Shown piece after piece: positions 45,716 through 55,501 of a stretch of 64,000 nt of DNA. The notes under the pieces are model-generated. The model had not been told where the DNA came from. It ran no database searches and saw only the letters and a list, made by a program, of their open reading frames with translations. The position numbers and the translations under genes are program-made. The stretch is taken from contig JAJVIE010000003.1 in the NCBI GenBank assembly GCA_022072175.1, positions 838,001-902,000 on the forward strand, given 5' to 3'. The number at the start of each line of letters is the position of its first letter. The stretch's first letter is position 1. The stretch is from Candidatus Omnitrophota bacterium (GTDB taxonomy: Bacteria; Omnitrophota; Gorgyraeia; 2-02-FULL-51-18).

Positions 45716-46848
45716 CGCTGCTTCCCCTTGTATCCGGCGGCCACCTCCAACACCAGGTCCGCCAGCCGGCGGCGCGCCTGAGCCCCTTCTCCGGAGGCTC
45801 TGCCGCGAACCTCGGACTCCCCTCTCAGCGCCCGCCCGAGAAGGTCCGCCGCCCGCTCGGGGGTCAGCTCCGCCTGTTCGACGACCTCGGCGCCGTAGCG
45901 GCCCGCGAAAACCTTCGCGTTCCACCTCTGGTGCCCGTCACCGTGAGGATAGGGCACGAGGATGGCCGGGATCTCCTTCTCGGCGATCTCGGACAGGAAG
46001 GTCGCCCCGGCACGGCCGAGCGCCACGTCGGCGGCCGCGTAGGCCAGGTCCATACGGTCGAAGAACGAATACGCCTTGGCCGGCACGCCCAGGTCCCTGC
46101 AGAGGGCCTCGGACTCGCCGGGATCCATCCGGCCGCACAGATGCAGCGTCTGGACCCGGGCCCGGGTGCTCTCGTCGAGGATGCGGAGGGCCTGCGCGAA
46201 GATCGTGTTGATGGACTCCGCGCCCTGACTGCCCCCGAGCACCAGCAGCGTCTTGCGCGCGGGATCGAACCCGAACGACCTCAGCGCCTCCTGACGGCAA
46301 TCGCGCTCGATCGAACCTCGGATCGGATTGCCCGTATGCACGATCCTCCGCGCGCCGCGGAACGCCCGGATGCTGTCGGCATCACTGACGGCCACCACGT
46401 CCACCCAGCGCGCCAGCGTACGGTTGGCCCGGCCCGGCGCGACGTTCTGTTCGTGCAGGACCGTCGGCAGGCCCAGCGTGCGCGCGGCCAGGACCGCCGG
46501 GAAAGAATAGTACCCCCCAAAACCCACGACCACGCTCGGGCGCTCGGCCCGCAGGAGGCGCAGGGCCGTCCGGTATCCGTTCCACAGCGCCCCGAGGAAA
46601 CGGCCGTCCGTCAATGAGGCCGCGCCCCGGTAGGGCGAGCTCTCGATGGAATGCATGCCGTCTCCCGGAGCTTCGCGCAGGATACGGCTTTCGATGTCCT
46701 TGGTGCCGCACAGATAGACCGTGCGCCGGGACGGGTCACGGCGCTTGAGCTCCTCGACCAGACCGATGGCCGGGAAGATGTGCCCCCCGCTCCCTCCTGC
46801 GGCCAGCACCACGGCGCCGTCAGACGGCCGGTTGTTCGGGCTCTTCAT
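45712..46848 (-). CDS. murG: Lipid II synthase MurG
   Basis: 378-aa peripheral membrane glycosyltransferase adding GlcNAc to lipid I. N-terminal AAGGSGGHIFPAI is the lipid/UDP-binding glycine loop, VVGFGGYYSFP and HEQNVAPGRANR are MurG motifs, and LVLGGSQGAESIN and FLSEIAEKEIPAILVPYPHGDG-type sequence (about 290-315) completes the UDP-GlcNAc site. Overlaps the ftsW end by 29 nt. Confidence 0.96.
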   Translation of the reverse strand: MKSPNNRPSDGAVVLAAGGSGGHIFPAIGLVEELKRRDPSRRTVYLCGTKDIESRILREAPGDGMHSIESSPYRGAASLTDGRFLGALWNGYRTALRLLRAERPSVVVGFGGYYSFPAVLAARTLGLPTVLHEQNVAPGRANRTLARWVDVVAVSDADSIRAFRGARRIVHTGNPIRGSIERDCRQEALRSFGFDPARKTLLVLGGSQGAESINTIFAQALRILDESTRARVQTLHLCGRMDPGESEALCRDLGVPAKAYSFFDRMDLAYAAADVALGRAGATFLSEIAEKEIPAILVPYPHGDGHQRWNAKVFAGRYGAEVVEQAELTPERAADLLGRALRGESEVRGRASGEGAQARRRLADLVLEVAAGYKGKQR

Positions 46849-47947
46849 GAGCGGCCTCCGCGTGACGGGACAGGTTGACGAGGAATCCGAGCGCCACCAG
46901 GTTCGCCAGGAGCGCCGAACCTCCGTAGCTGATGAACGGCAGGGACAATCCTTTGGTCGGCAGCGCTCCGGTGCTCACGCCGAGATTGATGATCGATTGC
47001 AGGGCCAGCAGGCTCACCAGACCCAATCCGAACAACTGCGCGAAGAACGTCCGGCTCCTGAAAACGATGACCGTACCTCCGAAGATCAGCAGGATGAACA
47101 GCACCACCACCGCGCTCGTACCGATGAAACCCGCTTCCTCCCCGATGATCGAGAAGATGAAATCCGTGTGGGATTCGGGCAGGAAGAACAGCTTCTGCTG
47201 GGACCGGCCCAGTCCGGTGCCGAAGATCCCGCCGGAGCCGAACGCCAGGAACGACTGGATGATCTGGAAACCCACCCCCCTCGGGTCCTCCCAGGGATGC
47301 AGGAAGGCCAGGAGCCGCTTCATGCGGTACGGCTGGGACACGATGGCCAGGATGATGAGCGGCAGCGTGCACAGGGCCAGAGTGGCCAGATAACGGAGCT
47401 TGAGCCCCGCCGCGAAGAACAGCACGAAGACCACCAGGGCGATGGATACCGCGGTGCCGAAGTCCGGCTGCTTGAAGATAAGGCCGCAGCAGAGGCCCAG
47501 CACGATCAGCGCCGGACCGATCGTCCGCTTGAGGTCGCTGACGGCCTCTTTTCTCCGGTCCAGGAAATCGGCCATATAGAAGATCATCACGATCTTGAGC
47601 AGCTCAGAGGGCTGGAAGCTGAACCCGAGCAGACGGAACCAGCGCCGAGCGCCGCCCGTCGAGTGCCCGATGTGAGGCACCAGCACCAGGACCAAGAGCA
47701 CCACGCAGATGCCGAGCAAGAGCCGCGCGCGCTGACGCAGCGCCTCGTACGACACGGACGAAGCCGCGTAGGCCAACGCTCCGCCGACGAACAGGTACGC
47801 CAGATGACGCTTGAGATAATAGGCGCTGTCGCCGAAGCGGTCATGCGCGTTGATCGCGCTGGCGCTGTAGATCATGACGACTCCGATGGCGATCAGGATG
47901 GCGGCCGAACCCAACAGCAGCGTGCGGGCCTTGCGTACGGGGTTCAT
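46820..47947 (-). CDS. ftsW: Septal peptidoglycan polymerase FtsW
   Basis: 375-aa SEDS glycosyltransferase with about ten membrane helices, partner of FtsI. GGARRWFRLLGFSFQPSE, KQPDFGTAVSI (catalytic Asp), GSGGIFGTGLGRSQQK and LPFISYGGSALL are the SEDS signatures. Position between murD and murG supports FtsW over RodA. Start ATG 47945-47947 overlaps murD stop (ATGA). Confidence 0.96.
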   Translation of the reverse strand: MNPVRKARTLLLGSAAILIAIGVVMIYSASAINAHDRFGDSAYYLKRHLAYLFVGGALAYAASSVSYEALRQRARLLLGICVVLLVLVLVPHIGHSTGGARRWFRLLGFSFQPSELLKIVMIFYMADFLDRRKEAVSDLKRTIGPALIVLGLCCGLIFKQPDFGTAVSIALVVFVLFFAAGLKLRYLATLALCTLPLIILAIVSQPYRMKRLLAFLHPWEDPRGVGFQIIQSFLAFGSGGIFGTGLGRSQQKLFFLPESHTDFIFSIIGEEAGFIGTSAVVVLFILLIFGGTVIVFRSRTFFAQLFGLGLVSLLALQSIINLGVSTGALPTKGLSLPFISYGGSALLANLVALGFLVNLSRHAEAAHEEPEQPAV

Positions 47948-49326
47948 GTCCCGCCTCCCGTACCGGCTTCCGGGGACAGTGACCGCAGCTGTTGGACGAC
48001 CGTCCGGAACGCCTCTCCGCGCTCCTCGAACGACCCGAACTGGTCGTAGCTCGTGCACATCGGCGACAGCAATACCGCGTCACCGGTCACCGCCGAGCGG
48101 TGCGCGACACGGACCGCGTCGGCGAAATCCTTCACGATGACGTAGTTCGCGTAGCGCTTCCACGAAGCGGCGATCTTGGGAGCGGCCTCGCCGTACAGCA
48201 CCGCCGAGCGCACCTTGCGCTCGAGGTCGGGCTCGATGCCGACGTAGTCGACGCCCTTGTCACGGCCTCCGGCGATGAGCACGATCGGACCTTCAACGGC
48301 CTCGATGGCCGCGCGAGTGCTGGCGACGGTCGTCGACTTGGAATCGTTGACGAAACGGATGCCCGAGATCTCCCCGACCGGCTCGATGCGATGGTCGAGC
48401 GTCCGGAACGAACGCAGGGCCCTCTCCAACGCGGTCCGGGGCACGCCCAGGAGCATCGCCACGGCGCTGGCGGCCAGCGCGTTCTCGATGTTGTGGGCCC
48501 CCTGCAGACGGAGGTCCTGCACCCTCCAGAGCGCCCGGCGGCCCGAGCGGTCGCGCCACCAGGCCTGGTCGCCCTCGAGATACGCTCCCCGGGAGAGCGG
48601 TTTCTTACTGAAGAACACGACCTGTCCGCGGGCGCGGCGGGACATGGCGCGCACGATCGGATCGTCCGCGTTGAGCACGACCGCGTCGTTGGCCGACTGG
48701 TTGCGGAAGATGTTCTCCTTGGCCTGCGCGTAGCGGCGCAGCGTGCCGTGGCGGTCCAGGTGGTTGGGGCTCAGGTTGAGCACCACGGCGATCTCCGGTC
48801 TGAACTGCGGGCTGTCCTCGAGCTGGAACGAGCTGAGCTCGAGCACCACCACGGACCTCCGCGTGATGCCGGGCAGCGCCTCGACGAACGAGTACCCCAC
48901 GTTGCCGCAGAGCACGGACGGTCGGCCCGCCTCACCCAACAGGCGGTGCACCAGATGGCTGGTCGTCGTCTTGCCGTTGGACCCCGTGATGCCGACGATC
49001 CGGCCCGGACAGTCCCGCCAGGCCAGCTCGATCTCGCTGATGACAGGGATGTGCTTGCGCGCCGCCCACACGAGCGGGAGGCTCTTGCGGGGGATGCCGG
49101 GGCTGGTGACGACGAACTGACTGCCGGTCACGTAGGCCTCGGTGTGACCCCCCGTCTCGACGTCGGCGCCCAGACCCCGCAGGTACTCGGCGCTCTCCAG
49201 TGCCTGACGCTTGGTCGAGGACTCCGTGACCCGGACACGGGCCTTGTGGGCCAGGAGGTACTTGGCCGCCGCGAACCCGCTGCGCGCCAGACCGATGACC
49301 GTCGCTTTCTTGCCGGCGTATCTCAT
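47944..49326 (-). CDS. murD: UDP-MurNAc-L-Ala:D-Glu ligase
   Basis: 460-aa cytoplasmic Mur ligase. N-terminal VIGLARSGFAAAKYL, ATP loop GITGSNGKTTTSHLV (about 115-128), LSPNHLDRHGT and FVNDSKSTTVAST are MurD features. The C-terminal domain has VLLSPMCTSYDQFGSFEERGEAFR in two halves, the D-Glu end. It follows mraY by 7 nt. Confidence 0.95.
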   Translation of the reverse strand: MRYAGKKATVIGLARSGFAAAKYLLAHKARVRVTESSTKRQALESAEYLRGLGADVETGGHTEAYVTGSQFVVTSPGIPRKSLPLVWAARKHIPVISEIELAWRDCPGRIVGITGSNGKTTTSHLVHRLLGEAGRPSVLCGNVGYSFVEALPGITRRSVVVLELSSFQLEDSPQFRPEIAVVLNLSPNHLDRHGTLRRYAQAKENIFRNQSANDAVVLNADDPIVRAMSRRARGQVVFFSKKPLSRGAYLEGDQAWWRDRSGRRALWRVQDLRLQGAHNIENALAASAVAMLLGVPRTALERALRSFRTLDHRIEPVGEISGIRFVNDSKSTTVASTRAAIEAVEGPIVLIAGGRDKGVDYVGIEPDLERKVRSAVLYGEAAPKIAASWKRYANYVIVKDFADAVRVAHRSAVTGDAVLLSPMCTSYDQFGSFEERGEAFRTVVQQLRSLSPEAGTGGGT

Positions 49327-49333
49327 CGGCTCC

Positions 49334-50422
49334 TCACTGCAGTTTGAGCGTCACGACGCCGAAGAGCGCCAGGATGATGGACACGATCCAGAAGCGGATG
49401 ACGACCTTCGACTCCGGCAGGCCCGTCAGCTGGAAGTGATGGTGGATGGGCGCCATCAGGAACACCCGCTTCCTGCGCAGCTTGTAACTGCCGACCTGCA
49501 GCATCACCGACACGGCCTCCATCACGAAGATGCCGCCGACGATGACCAGGAGCAGTTCCTTCTTCGTGCACAACGCCACTGCGCCGATCGCCCCTCCCAG
49601 CGCGAGCGAACCGACGTCGCCCATGAACACGCTCGCCGGGTGCGAATTGAACCACAGGAAACCCATCCCCGCTCCGAAGAGCGCCGCGCAGAACACCGTG
49701 AGCTCTCCGGTGCCGGCGATGTACGGGATCTGCAGGTATTGGCTGAAGACCGCGTGACCCGTGACGTAACTGAAGACCCCGTAGGCGAGCGCGATGAACA
49801 GCGTGCACCCGATGGCCAGACCGTCCAGACCGTCGGTGAGATTGACCGCGTTGGACGTCCCCGAGATGACCACCGCGGCGAAGAGGATGTAGAGCGGCCC
49901 CAGCGCCAGGAACCAGTGCTTCACGAACGGCACCGTGATGCGGTGCCAATCGGGCGATGACAGGTACAGGATCGCGCCGACGGTCACGCCCACGCCGATC
50001 TGCCCGATGAACTTGTTGAGCGCCTTGAGGCCCTTGGCGTCCTTCTTGAGGAGCTTCAGGTAGTCGTCCACGTACCCGACCGCGCCCAGAGCGCACATGA
50101 CGCCCAGACAGAGCCATACGTACTTGTTGCGCATGTCCCCCCATAACAGCGTCGAGGACACCACGGCCGCCAGGATCAGGAGGCCGCCCATCGTCGGCAC
50201 CTTGTCCTTGCCCTTGTGGGCCTCGTACAAACGGTCGAAACCCTCCCGCTCGATGGTCTGCTTGGCCCCGATCCCCGCCAGACGCCGCACCAGCATCGGG
50301 CCGAGGGCGACCGACACGATGAAGGCCGTGATCCCGGCCATGCCGGTCCGGAACGTGATGTACTTGAAAACGTTGAACCCGAAGAACAGGTCCCTTAGCG
50401 GGTAGAGCAGTTCGTAAAGCAT
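49334..50422 (-). CDS. mraY: Phospho-MurNAc-pentapeptide transferase
   Basis: 362-aa enzyme with ten membrane helices forming lipid I from UDP-MurNAc-pentapeptide and undecaprenyl phosphate. TMGGLLIL, the DDYLKL aspartates, TDGLDGLAIG, FMGDVGSLALGG and the MAPIHHHFQLTG histidine loop are diagnostic. Overlaps the murF stop by 28 nt. Confidence 0.97.
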   Translation of the reverse strand: MLYELLYPLRDLFFGFNVFKYITFRTGMAGITAFIVSVALGPMLVRRLAGIGAKQTIEREGFDRLYEAHKGKDKVPTMGGLLILAAVVSSTLLWGDMRNKYVWLCLGVMCALGAVGYVDDYLKLLKKDAKGLKALNKFIGQIGVGVTVGAILYLSSPDWHRITVPFVKHWFLALGPLYILFAAVVISGTSNAVNLTDGLDGLAIGCTLFIALAYGVFSYVTGHAVFSQYLQIPYIAGTGELTVFCAALFGAGMGFLWFNSHPASVFMGDVGSLALGGAIGAVALCTKKELLLVIVGGIFVMEAVSVMLQVGSYKLRRKRVFLMAPIHHHFQLTGLPESKVVIRFWIVSIILALFGVVTLKLQ

Positions 50423-51774
50423 TCGAGGACTTTCTCCATCTGCATGCCGCGCGAACCCTTGACCAGCACCAGGTCCCCGGGTCGCGCGAGTTTTTTGTAG
50501 AGTTTGGCGGCGCTTTCACTGTCTTCGGTGTGGTGCACGCGGTCTTCGCCGAGACCCGATCGCACGGCCTCCTCCGCGGTCCACCGGGAGGCCCGGCCGG
50601 CCGTGATGACCAGATCGAAGAGCCCTTCCGAGATCCAGCCGCCCGCCTGGCGGTGGTATTCCTCGCTCTTCTCCCCCAACTCGTACATGTCGCCGACGAT
50701 CACGACCTTGCGCTCGCGGACCTTGAATCCCTTGAGGGTCTCCAGCGCCGACCGCAGCGACGTCGGGTTGCAATTGTACGTATCATCGATGAAACGGACC
50801 CCGTCGCATTCCTTGTACTGCATCCGTCCGGCGACGGGCCGGAAGGTCGAGAGGGCCTTCTGCTTATCCTCTTGCGTGAGCTCGAAGCACGAAGCCGCCG
50901 CCAGCGCCAGGACGCAATCCAGCGCCAGATGACGGCCGATGAGCGGCGTCTCGTACCGCTCTTTGTCCCCGATCTGGAACGCGCTCCCCTTCTCGTGGCA
51001 CCACAATCCGGAGGCCTCGAAATCGCACCCGCTCCCGGACCAGCCGGCGCGCACGATCCGGTGCACGCCGCTACGAGCGTCCCTGAGCATCGGATCCTCG
51101 CCGTTGAGCACCAGTAGACCGCCGCGCTCCAGGTGCGAGAGGACCTTGAGCTTCTCGGCCTTGACCCCCTCGAGGTCCTTGAGCCCTTCCAGATGCGACG
51201 CGCCGATCGCCGTCAGCACGGCCATCTGCGGCATGCACAGACGGGTCAGACGCTCGATCTCGCCCGGAGCGTTGGTGCCGATCTCGATCACCGCGGCCCG
51301 GTGATCGGAGTTCATCTGCAGCAGGGTCTTCGGCACTCCGACGAGGTTGTTCTCGGTCCCACGGTTCCTCAGAACCTGGTAGCGGGGCGATAAGAGCTGC
51401 GCGATCAGCTCCTTGACCGTGGTCTTGCCGACGCTCCCGGTCACCACCACCAGAGGGATCTTGAAAGCCAGCCGGTGCCGGCGCGCGATCTCCCCGTAGG
51501 CGGCGAGCGTATCGCCCACCTCGAGCACCGTGACGTCCTTGCGCAGGACCGCGGGCACCCTGGAGGCGTCGGACACCACGAAGGCGCGCGCTCCGCGCTC
51601 GTAGGCCTGGGACAGATAATCGTGCGCGTCGTACCGGACGCCGCTCAAGGCCAGGAACAGATCGTCCTTCTCCAGGGTCCGTGTGTCCGTCCAGATCCTC
51701 TTGGAGCGCCGATCGGGATCACCGGTCAGCTTGGCGCCGCAGGCCTCGGCGACCCACTTGAGATCAAAATCCAT
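50395..51774 (-). CDS. murF: UDP-MurNAc-tripeptide:D-Ala-D-Ala ligase
   Basis: 459-aa Mur ligase adding the dipeptide made by the Ddl part of the fusion gene. ATP loop VTGSVGKTTVKEL (about 110-122), RNRGTENNLVGVP, IEIGTNAPGEIERL, IDDTYNCNPTSL and LVKGSRGMQME are MurF motifs. ATG 51772-51774 lies 11 nt inside the murE end. Confidence 0.96.
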   Translation of the reverse strand: MDFDLKWVAEACGAKLTGDPDRRSKRIWTDTRTLEKDDLFLALSGVRYDAHDYLSQAYERGARAFVVSDASRVPAVLRKDVTVLEVGDTLAAYGEIARRHRLAFKIPLVVVTGSVGKTTVKELIAQLLSPRYQVLRNRGTENNLVGVPKTLLQMNSDHRAAVIEIGTNAPGEIERLTRLCMPQMAVLTAIGASHLEGLKDLEGVKAEKLKVLSHLERGGLLVLNGEDPMLRDARSGVHRIVRAGWSGSGCDFEASGLWCHEKGSAFQIGDKERYETPLIGRHLALDCVLALAAASCFELTQEDKQKALSTFRPVAGRMQYKECDGVRFIDDTYNCNPTSLRSALETLKGFKVRERKVVIVGDMYELGEKSEEYHRQAGGWISEGLFDLVITAGRASRWTAEEAVRSGLGEDRVHHTEDSESAAKLYKKLARPGDLVLVKGSRGMQMEKVLECFTNCSTR

Positions 51775-53227
51775 CGAGCACCTTCTCCGCCGTCCGACGG
51801 TCGCTGTAGGGATGCTTGGTTCCCGCGATGATCTGATAGCGCTCGTGGCCTTTGCCCGCCAGCAGCACGATGTCGCCCGGACGCGCCGACAACAAAGCCT
51901 CTCTTACCGCACGGGGGCGGTCGAGCACGGTGACCGCGCCCTTGAACCCCCGCGGCAATCCCGCCCGGATCTCCGATGCGATCACGGAAGGATCTTCCGA
52001 CCGGGGATTGTCGGAGGTGATGAACACTTTGTCGGCCAGGCGCGCGGCGATAGCGCCCATCTTGGGACGCTTGGTCCGGTCGCGGTCCCCGCCGCAGCCA
52101 AAAACGACGATGAGCCTGCCGTTGAGAGCCACGTAGGGCTTCAGCGCCGACAGGACGTTCTCCAGACCGTCCGGTGTGTGCGCGAAATCCACGAACACCG
52201 GGAAACCCTGGCCCCGCTCGACGGTCTCCAGGCGACCGGGTACCCCCGGGAAGTTCTCCAGGGCCTCGGCGCAGCGCTCGACATCCTCCCCGAGCGCGGT
52301 CAGCACGCCGAGAGCCCCCAGGGCATTGGCGATATTGTGACGTCCGATCAGCGGTGAGCGCGCGCGGATCTTCCGGCCGTTCAGATCGATCTCCAGATGC
52401 GTGCGCCGGCCGTCCCAGCGGTCCGCCAGTACCCGGACGTCGGCCCCCGCCGAGGTGCCGTACGTCACGAGGCGCGCTTTGGTCAGAGCGGCCAACCGCC
52501 GTGAAGCGGGATCATCGGCGTTCAGCACCGCCACGGCCCGGTCCGAAAGCCCTTCGAACAATCTCGCTTTGGCCGCGAAATAAGCATCCATGCTCCCGTG
52601 GTAGTCCAGGTGGTCCTGCGTCAGGTTCGTGAAGAGCGCCGCTGTGTACGGTATCCCCTCCACACGCCGCTGATCGAGAGCGTGCGAAGACACTTCCATG
52701 ACGGCATGGTCGCATCCGGCGTCGACCATACGACGGAGAGTCCGGTGCAGGTCCACGGGTCCGGGAGTGGTCTCCGCGGATTCCTCCTCGATACCCGCGA
52801 ACCGGCGGAGGATGGTCCCCAGAAGACCCGGAGCGCGGCCCAAGGAGGCCAACAGATGCTCGATCAGGTACGATGAGGTGGTCTTGCCGTTGGTCCCCGT
52901 CACACCGATACAACGCAGGCGTTCGGCCGGACGACCATAGAACGCCGAGGCGATCTTGGCCGCCGAGATCCGGCCCTCGGGCAGGATGAACACCGGCACG
53001 CCCGGGTCCATCGACGGCGCCTCATCGCTGGCCACCGCCGCGGCCCCTTGACGGACGGCTTCCTCGATGAAGCGGCGTCCGTCGAGCTGGGTGCCGCGAA
53101 GAGCCAGGAACAGGTCCCCCGCGCGCACGTTCCTCGAATCCACGCAAAGCCCCATCAGCTCCGCGTCAGCGGACACGGTCGCGGCGCTGTCGGGGTACAC
53201 CTCCCGGAGCAGTTGGCGCAGTCGCAT
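51764..53227 (-). CDS. murE: UDP-MurNAc-L-Ala-D-Glu:meso-DAP ligase
   Basis: 487-aa Mur ligase adding the third stem-peptide residue. ATP loop VTGTNGKTTSSYL (about 110), NLTQDHLDYHGSM, VDFAHTPDGLENVL and, decisively, DNPRSEDP, the DNPR signature for meso-diaminopimelate. The start is taken as ATG 53225-53227, sharing one base with the ftsI stop (TGATG); a TTG one codon upstream is the alternative. Confidence 0.95.
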   Translation of the reverse strand: MRLRQLLREVYPDSAATVSADAELMGLCVDSRNVRAGDLFLALRGTQLDGRRFIEEAVRQGAAAVASDEAPSMDPGVPVFILPEGRISAAKIASAFYGRPAERLRCIGVTGTNGKTTSSYLIEHLLASLGRAPGLLGTILRRFAGIEEESAETTPGPVDLHRTLRRMVDAGCDHAVMEVSSHALDQRRVEGIPYTAALFTNLTQDHLDYHGSMDAYFAAKARLFEGLSDRAVAVLNADDPASRRLAALTKARLVTYGTSAGADVRVLADRWDGRRTHLEIDLNGRKIRARSPLIGRHNIANALGALGVLTALGEDVERCAEALENFPGVPGRLETVERGQGFPVFVDFAHTPDGLENVLSALKPYVALNGRLIVVFGCGGDRDRTKRPKMGAIAARLADKVFITSDNPRSEDPSVIASEIRAGLPRGFKGAVTVLDRPRAVREALLSARPGDIVLLAGKGHERYQIIAGTKHPYSDRRTAEKVLDGF

Positions 53228-54999
53228 CAACGGCGCTTCACCGTTTTACCCGCCTGCTCCGCGAGCGCGGGCGCAGGCACCTGTCCCGCGGAAGCGCGCA
53301 CGACCTCCCGGGGCGTCTGATGGGCCGAGACCTTCCAGTACGAGAGCACGGCCTGGGCCACGCGCGAGAACGCGGGCGCCGCGACCTCACCGCCATAGAT
53401 GACCGGCTTGGGCTCGTCGATGCTCACGATGATGACGAGCTTGGGCTCATCGTAGGGCACGAACCCGATGAACGAGGCGAAGAAATGATCGTGGGAATAC
53501 CCTCCGCCGGGCAGGATCTTCTGAGCGGTTCCGGTCTTACCCGCGGCCTTGAACCCCGGTACGGCGGCTTTTTTGCCCGTCCCGCGGCTGACGACGCCCT
53601 CCAGCACGGCGCGAGACAACAGCGCGGTCTCACGGCTGATCACCCGTCGCACGACGCGCGGCTCGAACTCCTGTATCACGCGACCATCGGCGTCATCGAT
53701 GCGCGAGATGATCCGTGGACGCATGAGCAGGCCGTCGTTGGCCAACGCTCCGACCGCGGCGGCCAGCTGGATCGGCGTGCAGGCCACGCCCTGACCGATG
53801 GGGATGTTGATGATCGAGCTCTTGGACCAGTTCTTGGGGTGGGGCACGATACCCCCGACCTCGCCGGCCAGATCGATGCCCGTCTTGTCCCCGAACCCGA
53901 ACGCCTTGATCGTCTTGTAGAGCTTGTCACCGCCCAGGCGCATGGCCCCCTTGACCGTGCCGATGTTGCTGGATTTCTCGATCACCTCGCGGAAGGTCAG
54001 GACACCACTGCCTTTGTGGTCGTGCAGGACGCGGCCGGCGACCCGCCAGGCGCCTCTCTCGCAATCGAACTTCTCGTCCATCGCGAAGGTCTTGTTCTCG
54101 ACGATCGAAGCGAGCGTGAACATCTTGAAGACCGACCCCGGTTCGAAAATATCCGTGATCGCCCTGTTCCGGCGCTGTTCGGGCTTGGCCTTGCCGGGCA
54201 GGTTGGGATCGTACGAGGGGTAATTGGCCATGGCCAGGATGTCGCCGCTCTTGGGTTCGACGACGATGATGCAACCGCCGAGCGCGTTGTGTTTCCGGCA
54301 GGTCTCGGCCAGCTCCTTCTCGGCGATGGCCTGGATCACCTCGTCGATCGTCAGGTGGATGTTGAACCCGTCGATCGGAGCGACCATCTCGATCTGTTTG
54401 GAGATCAACTCCCTCTGTCTGGCGTCGCGCTGGGCCCTGCGCCAGCCGGGGACGCCCTTGAGGTAGCTGTTGTATTGCAGCTCCACGCCCTCAAGGCCGT
54501 CGTTGTCGATGCCCGTAAATCCGATCAGGTGGGCCGCGGTCTCTCCCTTGGGGTACATGCGCTGGGATTCCTTGATGAAACCCAGGCCGTCCAGCTTGAG
54601 ACGGCGGATGGCCTCGCTGTACGCGGGATTGATCTTACGGGCGATCCAGACGAACATCTTGTCCTTCTGGAGCTTGCGGCGGATCTGACCGAGGTCGATG
54701 CCGAGGATGCGGTGCAGTTCCTCGCTCACGGGCCCCTTGTGCTCCATCTCGCGGGGAACGGCATAGAGCGAGTCCAGCCGGACGTCCAGAGCCAGCTCAC
54801 GTCCGGAGCGGTCGAAGATCTTGCCGCGGGCCGGCTGCATTTCGATGATGACCCGGGACTGCCCTTCCTGCTTGGAGTTGAGCTCGTCGGATTTGAGGAT
54901 CTGAAGGAAGGCCAGCCGGACCAGCACGCCCGCCAGAGCGAGCATGAAGAACCCGAACAGGAAAAGAAGGCGCGGCTTGGAGACCCTGGTTTCGTTCAA
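53227..54999 (-). CDS. ftsI: Septal transpeptidase FtsI (PBP3)
   Basis: 590-aa class B penicillin-binding protein. A cytoplasmic tail and one helix (about 10-30) precede the dimerisation domain; the transpeptidase has SxxK as GSVFK (about residue 296), SSN in KSSNIGTV and KTGTAQ. No PASTA domains. The start is a TTG at 54997-54999, the only in-frame start upstream of the helix, with GGGAAA before it, a weak initiation site. A 133-nt gap with hairpins separates it from ftsL. Confidence 0.94.
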   Translation of the reverse strand: MNETRVSKPRLLFLFGFFMLALAGVLVRLAFLQILKSDELNSKQEGQSRVIIEMQPARGKIFDRSGRELALDVRLDSLYAVPREMEHKGPVSEELHRILGIDLGQIRRKLQKDKMFVWIARKINPAYSEAIRRLKLDGLGFIKESQRMYPKGETAAHLIGFTGIDNDGLEGVELQYNSYLKGVPGWRRAQRDARQRELISKQIEMVAPIDGFNIHLTIDEVIQAIAEKELAETCRKHNALGGCIIVVEPKSGDILAMANYPSYDPNLPGKAKPEQRRNRAITDIFEPGSVFKMFTLASIVENKTFAMDEKFDCERGAWRVAGRVLHDHKGSGVLTFREVIEKSSNIGTVKGAMRLGGDKLYKTIKAFGFGDKTGIDLAGEVGGIVPHPKNWSKSSIINIPIGQGVACTPIQLAAAVGALANDGLLMRPRIISRIDDADGRVIQEFEPRVVRRVISRETALLSRAVLEGVVSRGTGKKAAVPGFKAAGKTGTAQKILPGGGYSHDHFFASFIGFVPYDEPKLVIIVSIDEPKPVIYGGEVAAPAFSRVAQAVLSYWKVSAHQTPREVVRASAGQVPAPALAEQAGKTVKRR

Positions 55000-55033
55000 G
55001 CGGTTTCCCGCGCGGCGGAGCCGCGCCCTTGTT

Positions 55034-55078
55034 CAAACAAAACGACCCGCACGGCCTGAGCGGATGCGGGAGCGTCGT
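55034..55078 (-). terminator. Terminator-like hairpin between ftsL and ftsI
   Basis: On the minus strand ACGAC-gct-CCCGCA (55078-55065) pairs with TGCGGGTCGT (55051-55042) across a 13-nt loop, followed at once by TTTTGTTTG (55041-55033). It has the form of an intrinsic terminator with one 3-nt bulge. A second hairpin, GCGCGGC-TCC-GCCGCGC, lies between it and the ftsI start (about 55011-55028). In this tightly packed operon it could attenuate ftsI and everything after it. Confidence 0.6.
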
Positions 55079-55132
55079 TGGCTGTCGTCGTTGCACGGGC
55101 GCGACCCGATGGGCCGTCCCGTTCGTGAAGCG

Positions 55133-55501
55133 TCAGCGCGAAGCGGATTCCTTGGCTTCGGCGCGGGCCGTCCCCACGAAGAATTTCAGTGCGAAGGGCT
55201 GCATCAGCATCCCCTGCTTGGCAGCGTCCTTCCGGACGGTCCTGCCGGGCAGTACGAGCGTGTTCCAAGAGGCCGGCTCCTGCAGTTCGATCCTTTGAGC
55301 CGACAACCGGCGCTCGAGATTGTGCGGCGCCTTCAAACGAGCGATATTGTACTTGAGCGCGCGGGACCGGTCAAGCAACAGGGTCCGCGTTTCTTCTTGC
55401 TTGCGGATGGTATAGCCGATCTTGACGGCCTCCACTTCCGTATACACGCTGAGGAGGCCCGCGAGCGTACCCATCACCACCACCGTCATGAACCGTTTCA
55501 C
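55133..55501 (-). CDS. ftsL: FtsL-like cell-division protein
   Basis: 122-aa small bitopic protein: short basic start, one hydrophobic segment (about residues 5-22), then a heptad-like charged stretch (about 23-75) fitting the FtsL/DivIC leucine-zipper fold. Its place between rsmH and ftsI supports FtsL; sequence alone is weak because the family diverges fast. The tail beyond residue 80 (WNTLVLPGRTVRKD...) is longer than usual. GTG start overlapping the rsmH stop. Confidence 0.75.
   Translation of the reverse strand: MKRFMTVVVMGTLAGLLSVYTEVEAVKIGYTIRKQEETRTLLLDRSRALKYNIARLKAPHNLERRLSAQRIELQEPASWNTLVLPGRTVRKDAAKQGMLMQPFALKFFVGTARAEAKESASR

Noticed and set aside
45716-45925. Seventy-residue extension before MurC in the fusion
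   Set aside because: Overlaps murG and is Arg/Gly low-complexity; the MurC fold begins at the ATG at 45715 in an ATGA overlap.
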